This document shows, one piece after another, positions 7,143-14,445 of a DNA stretch of 18,140 nucleotides. The translations under genes and the position numbers were made by a program. The DNA is taken from assembly GCA_002470275.1 (NCBI GenBank), contig DKNY01000033.1:20101-38240 (forward strand). The letters run 5' to 3'. The stretch comes from Gammaproteobacteria bacterium UBA7376. GTDB lineage: Bacteria; Pseudomonadota; Gammaproteobacteria; Pseudomonadales; Azotimanducaceae. The notes under the pieces were generated by a model. That model made no database searches. It saw nothing but the letters and a program-made list of their open reading frames with translations, and was not told where the DNA came from. Numbering within the stretch: position 1 is the first letter of the stretch; every line of letters starts with the position of its first letter.

Positions 7143-8506
7143 TGGACCTGACCCCACTCCTGCTTTTCGCCGTCACTTTCTTAGCCCTGCTCATAGGCTA
7201 CCCGGTGGCCGCCACCTTAGCCGGGGTGGCTCTCATCTTTGCCTTGATTGGCATCATGACGGGCACGTTTAATCCATCCGACCTTGGGTTCGCCAGCGGA
7301 CGCCTGTTTGGCATCATTACAAACCAAACGCTTATCGCTGTTCCACTCTTTGTCTTCATGGGTGCGCTGCTCGAGAAGACGCGCATTGCCGAGGACCTCC
7401 TGTCTAGCCTCGCCGAACTCTTTGGGCGAGTGCGCGGCGGTCTGGCCATCACGGTGATCCTCGTGGGCACCCTGATGGCAGCCAGCACCGGCATTGTGGG
7501 CGCTACCGTCGTGACCATGGGCATGATGACTCTACCCATCATGCTGCAGCGCGGTTATTCCCCGGCTCTGGCCACGGGGACCATCTGCGCAACCGGAACC
7601 CTCGGCCAAATTATTCCGCCCTCCATCGCCCTTGTTCTGCTCGGTGATGTGCTGTCCAACGGATACCAGCAGGCCCAGCTGAATATGGGCATCTTCGCGC
7701 CCAAGTCGATCTCGGTGGGCGACCTTTTCGCCGGAGCCATTATTCCCGGACTCTGCCTGGTGGGCCTGTATCTGAGCTATATCTTGGTACGTGTCCTGGT
7801 CAACCCAGACTCTATGCCACCGGCCAGTCGCGGCAGGGATGAAAAGATCGTGCTGGCGCCTATCATCCGCGCGCTGCTTCCACCGCTTTGCCTCATTATG
7901 GCGGTGCTGGGATCGATCATTGGAGGCTATGCCACCCCCACAGAAGCCGCCGGTGTGGGCGCCGTAGGTGCCCTGCTTCTGGGCCTCGTCTACCGTCGGG
8001 TCAGCTGGGCGGTGCTTTCAGAGGTCTGCACCGCAACCATGGCCACCACCGGGATGGTGTTCTTTATCTTGGTGGGTGCCTCTATCTTCTCGCTGGTTTT
8101 CCGCGGCTTCGGCGGTGAGGAGCTGGTGCAATCTCTCTTTGCTCAAATGCCCGGAGGCGTCTGGGGGGCGCTCATCATCGTCATGCTGGTGATTTTCATT
8201 CTGGGATTCATTCTTGATTTCATCGAAATCACCTTCGTCGTTGTGCCGATCGTTGGCCCGGTGCTGATGGCCATGGGCGTTGACCCCATCTGGCTTGGGG
8301 TACTGATTGCCATGAACCTGCAAACCTCCTTCCTCACCCCGCCGTTTGGCTTTGCCTTATTTTACCTGCGCGGCGTCGCACCCAAGACCGTGACTACCGC
8401 TGACATTTACCGAGGGGTGCTACCCTTCATTTTCCTACAGGTCGTGGCGCTCATTGCCCTGCTGCTGTACCCGGCGCTGGCCACCTGGCTGCCCGCCCAG
8501 CTTTAG
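7142..8506 (+). CDS. TRAP transporter large permease subunit (DctM/TakM type)
   Basis: This is the transport-channel subunit of the TRAP system, 454 residues with about 12 membrane segments, acting in the inner membrane with DctQ and the periplasmic receptor. Family features include IGYPVAATLAGVAL near 18-31, the re-entrant-loop region STGIVGATVVTMGMMTLP at 115-132, and GTLGQIIPPSIALVLLGD at 152-169. The PPS turn in that last block is a TRAP/IT-superfamily hallmark. A loop of about 25 residues after that block (near 170-194) is longer than in the shortest DctM proteins, as in the 2-oxoacid and related subfamilies. The start at 7142 is supported by GAGGAA at 7131-7136 and the one-base overlap with dctQ. 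The stop overlaps the convergent crotonase gene by 4 bases (TTAG), so no terminator fits between them. Confidence 0.94.
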   Translation: MDLTPLLLFAVTFLALLIGYPVAATLAGVALIFALIGIMTGTFNPSDLGFASGRLFGIITNQTLIAVPLFVFMGALLEKTRIAEDLLSSLAELFGRVRGGLAITVILVGTLMAASTGIVGATVVTMGMMTLPIMLQRGYSPALATGTICATGTLGQIIPPSIALVLLGDVLSNGYQQAQLNMGIFAPKSISVGDLFAGAIIPGLCLVGLYLSYILVRVLVNPDSMPPASRGRDEKIVLAPIIRALLPPLCLIMAVLGSIIGGYATPTEAAGVGAVGALLLGLVYRRVSWAVLSEVCTATMATTGMVFFILVGASIFSLVFRGFGGEELVQSLFAQMPGGVWGALIIVMLVIFILGFILDFIEITFVVVPIVGPVLMAMGVDPIWLGVLIAMNLQTSFLTPPFGFALFYLRGVAPKTVTTADIYRGVLPFIFLQVVALIALLLYPALATWLPAQL

Positions 8507-9339
8507 TCCTTCTTGGGTAAGGAGGGCCACTTAGGCGGTCGTTTTTCAATCAGCGCAGCGACACCCTCTCTAAAATCATCTTCCTTCATCATCTCCTCAA
8601 TGAGCCTCTCAGAGTCGATCACCGAGGCGGCAGCATCGCGGTGTTGGTCGCGATAGATTTGCCAGCGCGTTTGGCGCAGAGCATTGGGTGAGACCGTAGA
8701 GATCAGAGCGCGGGCGTAGGCATAGGTTTCATCCAACAGCTTTTCCGGCTCGACGATTTGATTGATGAAGCCAAACGTCAGGGCCTCATCAGAGAGAAAG
8801 GTCCGGCTGGTGAGCAGCAGATCGTTGGCCCGCCCCAAGCCCATAATCCGAGGCAGCATCCAGGAAAGCCCGTATTCAGCGGGCAGGTTTAACTTGCCGT
8901 GAGCGGTTGTGAATTTGATGCCCGGCACCGCAAAGCGAATATCGGCAAAACTTGCCAGAGCTAGGCCCACCCCCGCCGCCGGACCATTGATGGCAGCAAT
9001 GACCGGTTTAGTGAGCCCGAAGTGATAGGCGAAGGCCGCATCAAACTCCGAATGACGGCCGTAACCAGGGCGCGCGATATCCGCGTGGGTGCCGGAATCG
9101 TAACCGCCTCGGGAGGCGTGCCCGCCCAGTGCCTCTTGATCGCCTCCGACGCAAAAACCGCGACCTCGTCCGGTGACCACGATAACGCCCACTTGCGGGT
9201 CCTTATCCGCTTCCGCCAAGAGATATCGATACTCGGCATGCATCCTTCCGGTCCAGGCATTCATCCGATGGGGGCGATTGAGAAAGAGCGTTGCAATCCC
9301 GTCGTCGGTAACCAGGTATTCGGTACTCTTTAGCTCCAT
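8503..9339 (-). CDS. Crotonase/enoyl-CoA hydratase-superfamily protein lacking the two classical catalytic glutamates
   Basis: This 278-residue protein has the crotonase fold that binds acyl-CoA thioesters. Visible blocks are ATLFLNRPHRMNAWT (16-30), the first oxyanion-hole strand VTGRGRGFCVGGD (55-67), KPVIAAINGPAAGVGLALAS (111-130) and LPAEYGLSWMLPRIMG (152-167). The rat hydratase residues Glu144 and Glu164 align by eye with Ala127 and His147, so simple enoyl-CoA hydration is unlikely. The PAEYG segment resembles the PaaG-like and other isomerase/hydrolase subgroups, where an acidic residue here may act instead. A Gly/His-rich insertion (about 71-97) sits in the variable substrate loop. It follows dctP by 6 bases on the same strand, suggesting metabolism of what the TRAP system imports. 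The exact reaction is unknown. Confidence 0.85.
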   Translation of the reverse strand: MELKSTEYLVTDDGIATLFLNRPHRMNAWTGRMHAEYRYLLAEADKDPQVGVIVVTGRGRGFCVGGDQEALGGHASRGGYDSGTHADIARPGYGRHSEFDAAFAYHFGLTKPVIAAINGPAAGVGLALASFADIRFAVPGIKFTTAHGKLNLPAEYGLSWMLPRIMGLGRANDLLLTSRTFLSDEALTFGFINQIVEPEKLLDETYAYARALISTVSPNALRQTRWQIYRDQHRDAAASVIDSERLIEEMMKEDDFREGVAALIEKRPPKWPSLPKKD

Positions 9340-9345
9340 GCTGAG

Positions 9346-10449
9346 CTACCTCACCTCGAGATACGCCTTTTCACTGATATCGTGATAGCGACGCACATCC
9401 CTGAGGTACTGGGTATAGGATGCGTGAATGCGCGCTGCCAGTGGGTCAGCGTCTGCTATCTCCGCGACTACCTGGTCAGAAACCTCCCTCAGCCGCGCCA
9501 GCACATCATCCGGCAGCCGTCGCAGCAATACGCCATGATCCTCCACCAGGGTGGTCAGCGCAGCATTATTACGCGCCGTAAACTCACTCAGCATGTCCTC
9601 ATTAACGGCTCGCGTTGCAACTCGAATCATGGCGCGCAAGTCATCTGGCAACGCCTCCCAAGCCGCTTTGTTGACCACGGTCTCTAGGGTTGGGCCAGGC
9701 TCATGCCAGCCAGGATAGTAGTAGTACTTCGCTGCGGTATGCAGGGAAAAGGCCAGGTCGTTGTACGGACCGACCCACTCCGTTGCATCAATGACCCCGG
9801 TCTGAAGAGCGGTGTAGATTTCGCCCCCAGGCAGCACCACCGGGACGCCCCCAGCCCTGGCCAAGACTTCCCCGCCCAGGCCAGGGATGCGCATTTTCAA
9901 ACCCCTGAGGTCCTCTACGGAATTGATCTCTTTATTGAACCACCCGGCCATTTGCACACCCGTATTGCCTGCGGCAAAGGGCACCAAGTTGAACGGTTCG
10001 TACAGTTCACGCCATAAATCCAGGCCGCCGCCATAATGCAGCCAGCCGTTCATTTCCTGAGCGTTCATACCAAAGGGCACGGTTGTAAACATAGCGGCCG
10101 CAGGGATTTTACCCCGCCAGTAATAAGCGGCACCGTGTCCCATCTCAGCCGTGCCCTGGGATACGGCGTCGAATACTTCCAGTGCACCCACCAACTCACC
10201 GGCACCATAAACCCTGATATCCAGGCGTCCGGCACTCATCTCGCGCAGCATGTCGGCAAGTCTCTCCGGAGCCGTGCCAAGTCCAGGCAGGTTCTTCGGC
10301 CAGGTCGTGATCATCTTCCAACGAAAAATCTGTTGCGACGCCGAGGGAGCCGTCGTCTCTGCAGACTGGGGCGCACCGCCACAGCTGCTTAACAGCACTC
10401 CAACGCTCAGCAGCGTAATGAGCTTCAACACCTTGATCCTGATTTGCAT
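9346..10449 (-). CDS. TRAP transporter substrate-binding lipoprotein, TakP-like (DctP family)
   Basis: This is the extracytoplasmic solute receptor of the TRAP transporter, 367 residues, close to Rhodobacter TakP in length and sequence. A lipoprotein signal peptide ends in the lipobox LSSC at 20-23, so Cys23 is probably lipidated. The mature domain contains KMITTWPKNLPGLGT (45-59), TAEMGHGAAYYW (100-111), GNTGVQMAGWFNKE (161-174), KMRIPGLGGEV (185-195) and DATEWVGPYND (221-231). Arg187 matches the family's carboxylate-binding arginine. Glu224-Trp225 match TakP residues that hold the cation and the 2-oxoacid. A 2-oxo monocarboxylate such as pyruvate is therefore the likely substrate, though related receptors bind lactate or other acids. 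A good ribosome-binding site (GAGGAA) precedes the ATG. It follows uvrD by 12 bases and is convergent with its permease genes. Confidence 0.92.
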   Translation of the reverse strand: MQIRIKVLKLITLLSVGVLLSSCGGAPQSAETTAPSASQQIFRWKMITTWPKNLPGLGTAPERLADMLREMSAGRLDIRVYGAGELVGALEVFDAVSQGTAEMGHGAAYYWRGKIPAAAMFTTVPFGMNAQEMNGWLHYGGGLDLWRELYEPFNLVPFAAGNTGVQMAGWFNKEINSVEDLRGLKMRIPGLGGEVLARAGGVPVVLPGGEIYTALQTGVIDATEWVGPYNDLAFSLHTAAKYYYYPGWHEPGPTLETVVNKAAWEALPDDLRAMIRVATRAVNEDMLSEFTARNNAALTTLVEDHGVLLRRLPDDVLARLREVSDQVVAEIADADPLAARIHASYTQYLRDVRRYHDISEKAYLEVR

Positions 10450-10461
10450 GTCTTTCCTCGC

Positions 10462-12642
10462 CTATTCCAGGGCCTGCAGATTGGCATACGCCATCATCAG
10501 CCACTTTGCACCCTCATCAAAATTAACCTGAACCTTGGCCCGATCGCCGCCTCCCTCAAACTGCATAACGATCCCCTCGCCGTACTTCCCATGTTGTACA
10601 CGCTGGCCCATGCGTAAACCGGACACCGTCGTATCGTCATCAGTGATGCCGTAGGACGGCGACCGAGGAGTGTGCACACCGGCCTTGATCCGTACTTCCG
10701 ACAGTAGCTTCTCAGGAATCTCCAGCAAAAACCGACTGGGCCGGTTATAGCTCTCCTGCCCGTGTAACCGCCGACTTTCTGCGTAGGTGAGGTACAGGGC
10801 TGACATCGCGCGCGTGATACCCACGTAAGCCAAGCGCCGCTCTTCCTCCATGCGGCCAGGCTCTTCGGCGGACATCCGGTGCGGGAACAAGCCCTCCTCC
10901 ATACCGGCCAAAAAGACGATTGGGAATTCCAGGCCCTTGGCCGAGTGCAGCGTCATCATCTGAACGCTGGGGCCCTGAGCCGACTGTCGGTCTCCCGCAT
11001 CCAGGGCCATTTGATCTAAAAATTCCTGGAGCGCGCTCTGTTCTGCGCGGTCACTGTTTTCTAACGGAAAGACCATTTCGCCGCTGAACTGTCGACATGC
11101 GGTAACAAGTTCCTGCAGATTTTCTTGGCGTGCAAGCCCTCGCTCTCCTCTCTCCTGACCGTGATAAGTCATCAGACCACTCACCTCGATGGCATGCTCG
11201 GCAAGCTCGTGCAACCCCATGGGCGCAACCGCATCCGCCATGTCGTCTATCAGTTTAAGGAAGTTGCCCAGGGCGCCCTGAACTCTGGCGGTAAACGCAC
11301 CTCCCTGAAGCCCTTGGCGCGCCGCCTGCCAAAGAGACACTCCTTGTTCGCGTGCCAGGCCTCTCAACCCCTCCAGTGTCTTATCACCAATGCCCCTGGG
11401 GGGTAAATTCACCACTCGCTCAAAGGCAGGGTCTGACTGCCTGTCTTCGATCAGGCGCATATACGCTAGCGCATTTTTGATTTCCGCACGCTCAAAAAAC
11501 CGCTGGCCACCATAGATTTGGTAGGGAATGTCAGCCCGCAGGAGCGCTTCTTCCAAGACCCGAGACTGAGCATTAGACCGATAAAGAATCGCGGCATCCG
11601 AAGGGCTGCCCCCATTTTCTATCCACTGCTGTATTCGTTCAGCGATGAACCTCGCTTCATCCAGGTCATTGAAACCCGCATAGACCTTGATTTGATCTCC
11701 GGCTTCTCCCGCAGACCACAGCTCCTTGCCCAATCGATTGGTATTTCGCTGGATCAGCGAATTCGCCGCCTCCAGGATGGTTTGCGTTGAGCGATAATTC
11801 TGCTCGAGCCGCACCGTCACAACGTCTTGAAAATCCGAGGTGAACGCGTGAATGTTTTCTATTTTCGCGCCGCGCCAACCATAAATAGATTGATCGTCGT
11901 CACCCACGGCCATGATCTTGCCCTGCTCCCCGGCGAGCACGCGGAGCCAGGCATACTGAATACTGTTTGTATCCTGAAATTCGTCCACCAGCAGATGTTG
12001 AAAACGCCCTTGATAGTGCTGCAGCAGGGCTGGCTCGTTGAGCCATAGTTCATGAGAACGCAACAGCAACTCTGCAAAGTCTACTAACCCTCCCCGATCA
12101 CAAACCTCTTCATAAGCCTGATAAATACGCTTATGGGTTAGCGTGAAGAGATCGCCCTCATCAACCAGCTGCGCGGCACGGCGGCCCTCATCTTTTTGGG
12201 AGTTGATAAACCAGCATGCCTGTCTGGCGGGCCATTTCTTTTCATCAATGTCCTGGGATTTCATGATGCGCTTGATCAAACGCACCTGGTCATCGCTATC
12301 AATGATCTGAAAATTCTGCGGCAGTTTCGCTTCGGACCAGTGCATGCGAAGCAAGCGATGGGCCAGACTATGAAAGGTCCCCACCCACATGGAGCGCGAG
12401 GATATATTGAGCAAGGCCTCGGTTCGGCTGCGTAGCTCGGCGGCTGCCTTGTTCGTGAAGGTTACCGCCAAAATGCTCTGGGGAGAGACCCGCTCCACAT
12501 CAATTAACCAGGCTATCCGGTGCACCAGCACGCGCGTCTTACCGCTGCCCGCACCGGCAATGACGAGAGCATTCTCCAGCGGCGCCGATACTGCCGCACG
12601 CTGTGCCTCGTTTAGACCCTCAAGAATATGCGTTATGTCCAA
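10462..12642 (-). CDS. uvrD: UvrD, DNA helicase II
   Basis: UvrD is a 3'-5' SF1A helicase of nucleotide-excision and mismatch repair that also clears RecA and stalled polymerase. The product is 726 residues (E. coli 720). Walker A is GAGSGKT at 30-36, followed by VTFTNKAAAEL, VDEFQDTN, GDDDQSIYGWRGA, RLEQNYRST, MTLHSAKGLEFP and RLAYVGITRA. The C-terminal Tudor-like RNA-polymerase-binding domain is intact (from GQRVQHGKYGEGIVM to the end). The start is taken as TTG at 12642 because MDITHILEGLN aligns exactly with the MDVSYLLDSLN start of E. coli UvrD. No LexA-type box (CTG-N10-CAG) is apparent in the 115 bases upstream. dctP follows after 12 bases, so uvrD probably shares a transcript with the TRAP receptor and crotonase. 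Confidence 0.96.
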   Translation of the reverse strand: MDITHILEGLNEAQRAAVSAPLENALVIAGAGSGKTRVLVHRIAWLIDVERVSPQSILAVTFTNKAAAELRSRTEALLNISSRSMWVGTFHSLAHRLLRMHWSEAKLPQNFQIIDSDDQVRLIKRIMKSQDIDEKKWPARQACWFINSQKDEGRRAAQLVDEGDLFTLTHKRIYQAYEEVCDRGGLVDFAELLLRSHELWLNEPALLQHYQGRFQHLLVDEFQDTNSIQYAWLRVLAGEQGKIMAVGDDDQSIYGWRGAKIENIHAFTSDFQDVVTVRLEQNYRSTQTILEAANSLIQRNTNRLGKELWSAGEAGDQIKVYAGFNDLDEARFIAERIQQWIENGGSPSDAAILYRSNAQSRVLEEALLRADIPYQIYGGQRFFERAEIKNALAYMRLIEDRQSDPAFERVVNLPPRGIGDKTLEGLRGLAREQGVSLWQAARQGLQGGAFTARVQGALGNFLKLIDDMADAVAPMGLHELAEHAIEVSGLMTYHGQERGERGLARQENLQELVTACRQFSGEMVFPLENSDRAEQSALQEFLDQMALDAGDRQSAQGPSVQMMTLHSAKGLEFPIVFLAGMEEGLFPHRMSAEEPGRMEEERRLAYVGITRAMSALYLTYAESRRLHGQESYNRPSRFLLEIPEKLLSEVRIKAGVHTPRSPSYGITDDDTTVSGLRMGQRVQHGKYGEGIVMQFEGGGDRAKVQVNFDEGAKWLMMAYANLQALE

Positions 12643-12757
12643 CGCCGCAACCTACGCCGATAAACGGTCAGTTTACCTTAGCAGGAGAAAAATCGCCCTG
12701 AGAAAGCGCAAGGTCGTGTCCTATTTCAAGACGTTCTGGGCGCTCTGTACCGGGGCG

Positions 12758-13396
12758 CTAGGATGCTGGCGCCTCTTCCGCGTCCTCGGCATCTTCGCCC
12801 TCGGTGTCGTCAATGACCTCACGGGCCTTCTCATTGAATTCCAAGGTATGAGACGTTATCAGATTCGCAATCCCACTCGCTTCATCAGCCATTTTCAGAC
12901 GCTGCAGAATCTCTCTTACCAAGGATCGAACCTCATTTCGAAGCTCAGGCATCTCCGCATCAGGGCTGGTCGCAGACTGCACGCCAATACGATAAAAACG
13001 AGACACATAGGATTGAGGCATCCAGGACTGGACCTCTCCTCGCAGCCCGCCGATCGCAGCTTGGCTCTCTGGCACAGACTCCCGACCATGCTGTTTATCC
13101 ATCTGTCCTTGGTCAATAAGTTGTTCAATGTGACGAGACAAAACGAAGGCGTAGCGACGGCGCAGGTCAGTGATGACGTCAGGATGCTTTTCTGGTGCCT
13201 CGAGCGCATCCCAGATTTCTCTCCCGCTGAAACCAAAGAGCGTACCCCCTGTACTGGCCTTGCTGGCCGCTGACTCTAGTCGGCCTCGCTCCAAAACGGT
13301 GATGCGCTGCCACATATAAATCAGCAGTATGAGGATGAGAATCAGTAGTAATGCTGTGGACCCAATTAAGGCTACGGGTACGATGGACTCTGACAT
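12758..13396 (-). CDS. Uncharacterised single-pass membrane protein with cytoplasmic helical domain and acidic tail
   Basis: I do not recognise this 212-residue protein. Residues 5-28 form a strongly hydrophobic segment (VPVALIGSTALLLILILILL), followed by basic YMWQRITVLERGR, which predicts a very short outside N-terminus and a cytoplasmic C-terminal domain. The domain (about 58-195) is mainly charged helix, including LRRRYAFVLSRHIEQLIDQG (78-97) and ELRNEVRSLVREILQRLKM (151-169). The tail is acidic (DDTEGEDAEDAEEA). ATG at 13396 is chosen over an upstream TTG because a perfect AGGAGG lies 8 bases before it. It is third of three membrane-protein genes behind flhB, 54 bases after its neighbour. 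Conserved-looking motifs such as FSGREIWDAL suggest a real family, but no function is claimed. Confidence 0.8.
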   Translation of the reverse strand: MSESIVPVALIGSTALLLILILILLIYMWQRITVLERGRLESAASKASTGGTLFGFSGREIWDALEAPEKHPDVITDLRRRYAFVLSRHIEQLIDQGQMDKQHGRESVPESQAAIGGLRGEVQSWMPQSYVSRFYRIGVQSATSPDAEMPELRNEVRSLVREILQRLKMADEASGIANLITSHTLEFNEKAREVIDDTEGEDAEDAEEAPAS

Positions 13397-13404
13397 ATTA
13401 GGCG

Positions 13405-13410
13405 CCTCCT
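13405..13410 (-). promoter_or_regulatory. Strong ribosome-binding site fixing the start of the 212-residue membrane protein
   Basis: AGGAGG on the minus strand lies 8 bases upstream of the ATG at 13396. It decides the start against the in-frame TTG at 13420, which lies upstream of the site. Confidence 0.8.
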
Positions 13411-13450
13411 GCAGCTCCAATCAAAGACTTAGCCGGTAATGCTTTTATGC

Positions 13451-14404
13451 TTAAGGTGACTCCGCAGCGATATCTGCTGTTGCAGGCTCGGTAATACCCA
13501 AAACTTCCTTGGCCACTCTGGCACGTTCGATAATGTACAGGTCGGCTACCGTTTCATCGATCCTTTCCAGGTTTTCACGCAGACTGGTTAGCTCGCGCCG
13601 AATCCCTTTGACCGGAGCCATGAGCAACGACGCTTCCTGAAGGTTCTTCTCCAAGGACGTTAACTGCTGGCGCATGGTTGCCGCGCGACCGCTGATTTGA
13701 TCCAGGTCCTGCTGCACCGCCGCCGCATTCGCCGTGACCGACGCATCTATGCGTCCGGCAAGCGTTTCGGGTATTTGGGCTACCTGCTGGTCCAGGGCCA
13801 GGAGGGCCGCATCGCCTTCTGCCAACCGTTCTTGTATGGCCTGTTGCCCTGCTAGCGCCTGATTCACGCCATCTTCCAGGGCGCTGAAACTTTCAATCCC
13901 TCTTGAAACCTGGATGACCCGTTTGGCCAAGGCGTTCAGCATCGCATCGACTTCCCCGACTTTATTCGACATCTGCACGGACATAATCACGTAAAAAACG
14001 ATGGCGGCGAGAAGCGCAATACAGAGAGAGGCGATCGAATAGGTCGTCAGCTGGCGCGCTTTATCGAGCTGCTTGGCGATGTCCTCGATCAGCGGGTGCG
14101 CCGTAGAAATTCTCACCGTCTCGTTGCCAACCGAGATCTGTAGGTTTGGCTCGTCGGCCTCTGGCGCAGCAGCATCCTCGGGGCTTGCTAAAATCGGTTC
14201 TTCCACGGGCGGGACAACTGCCGCCGGTTCAGCTTCTATTGCGGGTGTCGCCAGTTCAGCTTCTACTGCGGGTGTCGCCGGCTCAGCAGAGAGCGCCTCG
14301 TCCACGGCGTCGCTACGCTCGGTAACGCCATCGGCAATCGCCGCCGCTGCTTCTGAGGCGTCGAATTCCTCACCCTTACCCTGTTCTTCGTCTTGTTCAG
14401 CCAT
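13451..14404 (-). CDS. Uncharacterised bitopic membrane protein with acidic Ala/Pro/Glu-rich N-terminus and periplasmic coiled coil
   Basis: I do not recognise this 317-residue protein. Its N-terminal 85 residues are low-complexity and acidic (Ala, Glu, Pro) and probably disordered in the cytoplasm. Residues 87-118 form a short ordered stretch ending in basic KQLDKARQL. Residues 122-143 are a membrane segment (SIASLCIALLAAIVFYVIMS), so the C-terminal part faces the periplasm. That part (about 150-295) is a long helical coiled coil with regular leucine/isoleucine spacing, for example LTSLEKNLQEASLL and IRRELTSLRENLERIDETV. ATG at 14404 has GAGGA at good spacing; a GTG three bases earlier is possible. 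It follows the SPOR-protein gene by 41 bases. The architecture suits a scaffold or spacer in the periplasm. Confidence 0.8.
   Translation of the reverse strand: MAEQDEEQGKGEEFDASEAAAAIADGVTERSDAVDEALSAEPATPAVEAELATPAIEAEPAAVVPPVEEPILASPEDAAAPEADEPNLQISVGNETVRISTAHPLIEDIAKQLDKARQLTTYSIASLCIALLAAIVFYVIMSVQMSNKVGEVDAMLNALAKRVIQVSRGIESFSALEDGVNQALAGQQAIQERLAEGDAALLALDQQVAQIPETLAGRIDASVTANAAAVQQDLDQISGRAATMRQQLTSLEKNLQEASLLMAPVKGIRRELTSLRENLERIDETVADLYIIERARVAKEVLGITEPATADIAAESP
14227..14280 (-). repeat. 27-base tandem repeat (two copies) inside the coiled-coil protein gene
   Basis: Two adjacent 27-base units (14227-14253 and 14254-14280) differ at two positions, and a partial third copy (GCTCAGC) follows. 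They encode nine-residue repeats related to ATPAVEAEL and ATPAIEAEP in the disordered N-terminal region. The reading frame is kept, so copy number could vary without breaking the gene. Confidence 0.8.
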
Positions 14405-14445
14405 CACTTTTTCCTCGTGTCTCGCGACTCATTCTCCGCCGCCCA

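Noticed and set aside
12643..12757. Possible LexA-controlled promoter for uvrD
   Set aside because: No CTG-N10-CAG-like palindrome was seen in these 115 bases, and no -35/-10 pair with acceptable spacing could be supported on the minus strand.
12389..13273. A 294-residue plus-strand open frame
   Set aside because: It lies antisense to the 5' end of uvrD and the 212-residue membrane-protein gene, crosses their intergenic gap, and its translation is Arg/Ser-rich without recognisable motifs; both minus-strand genes are well supported.
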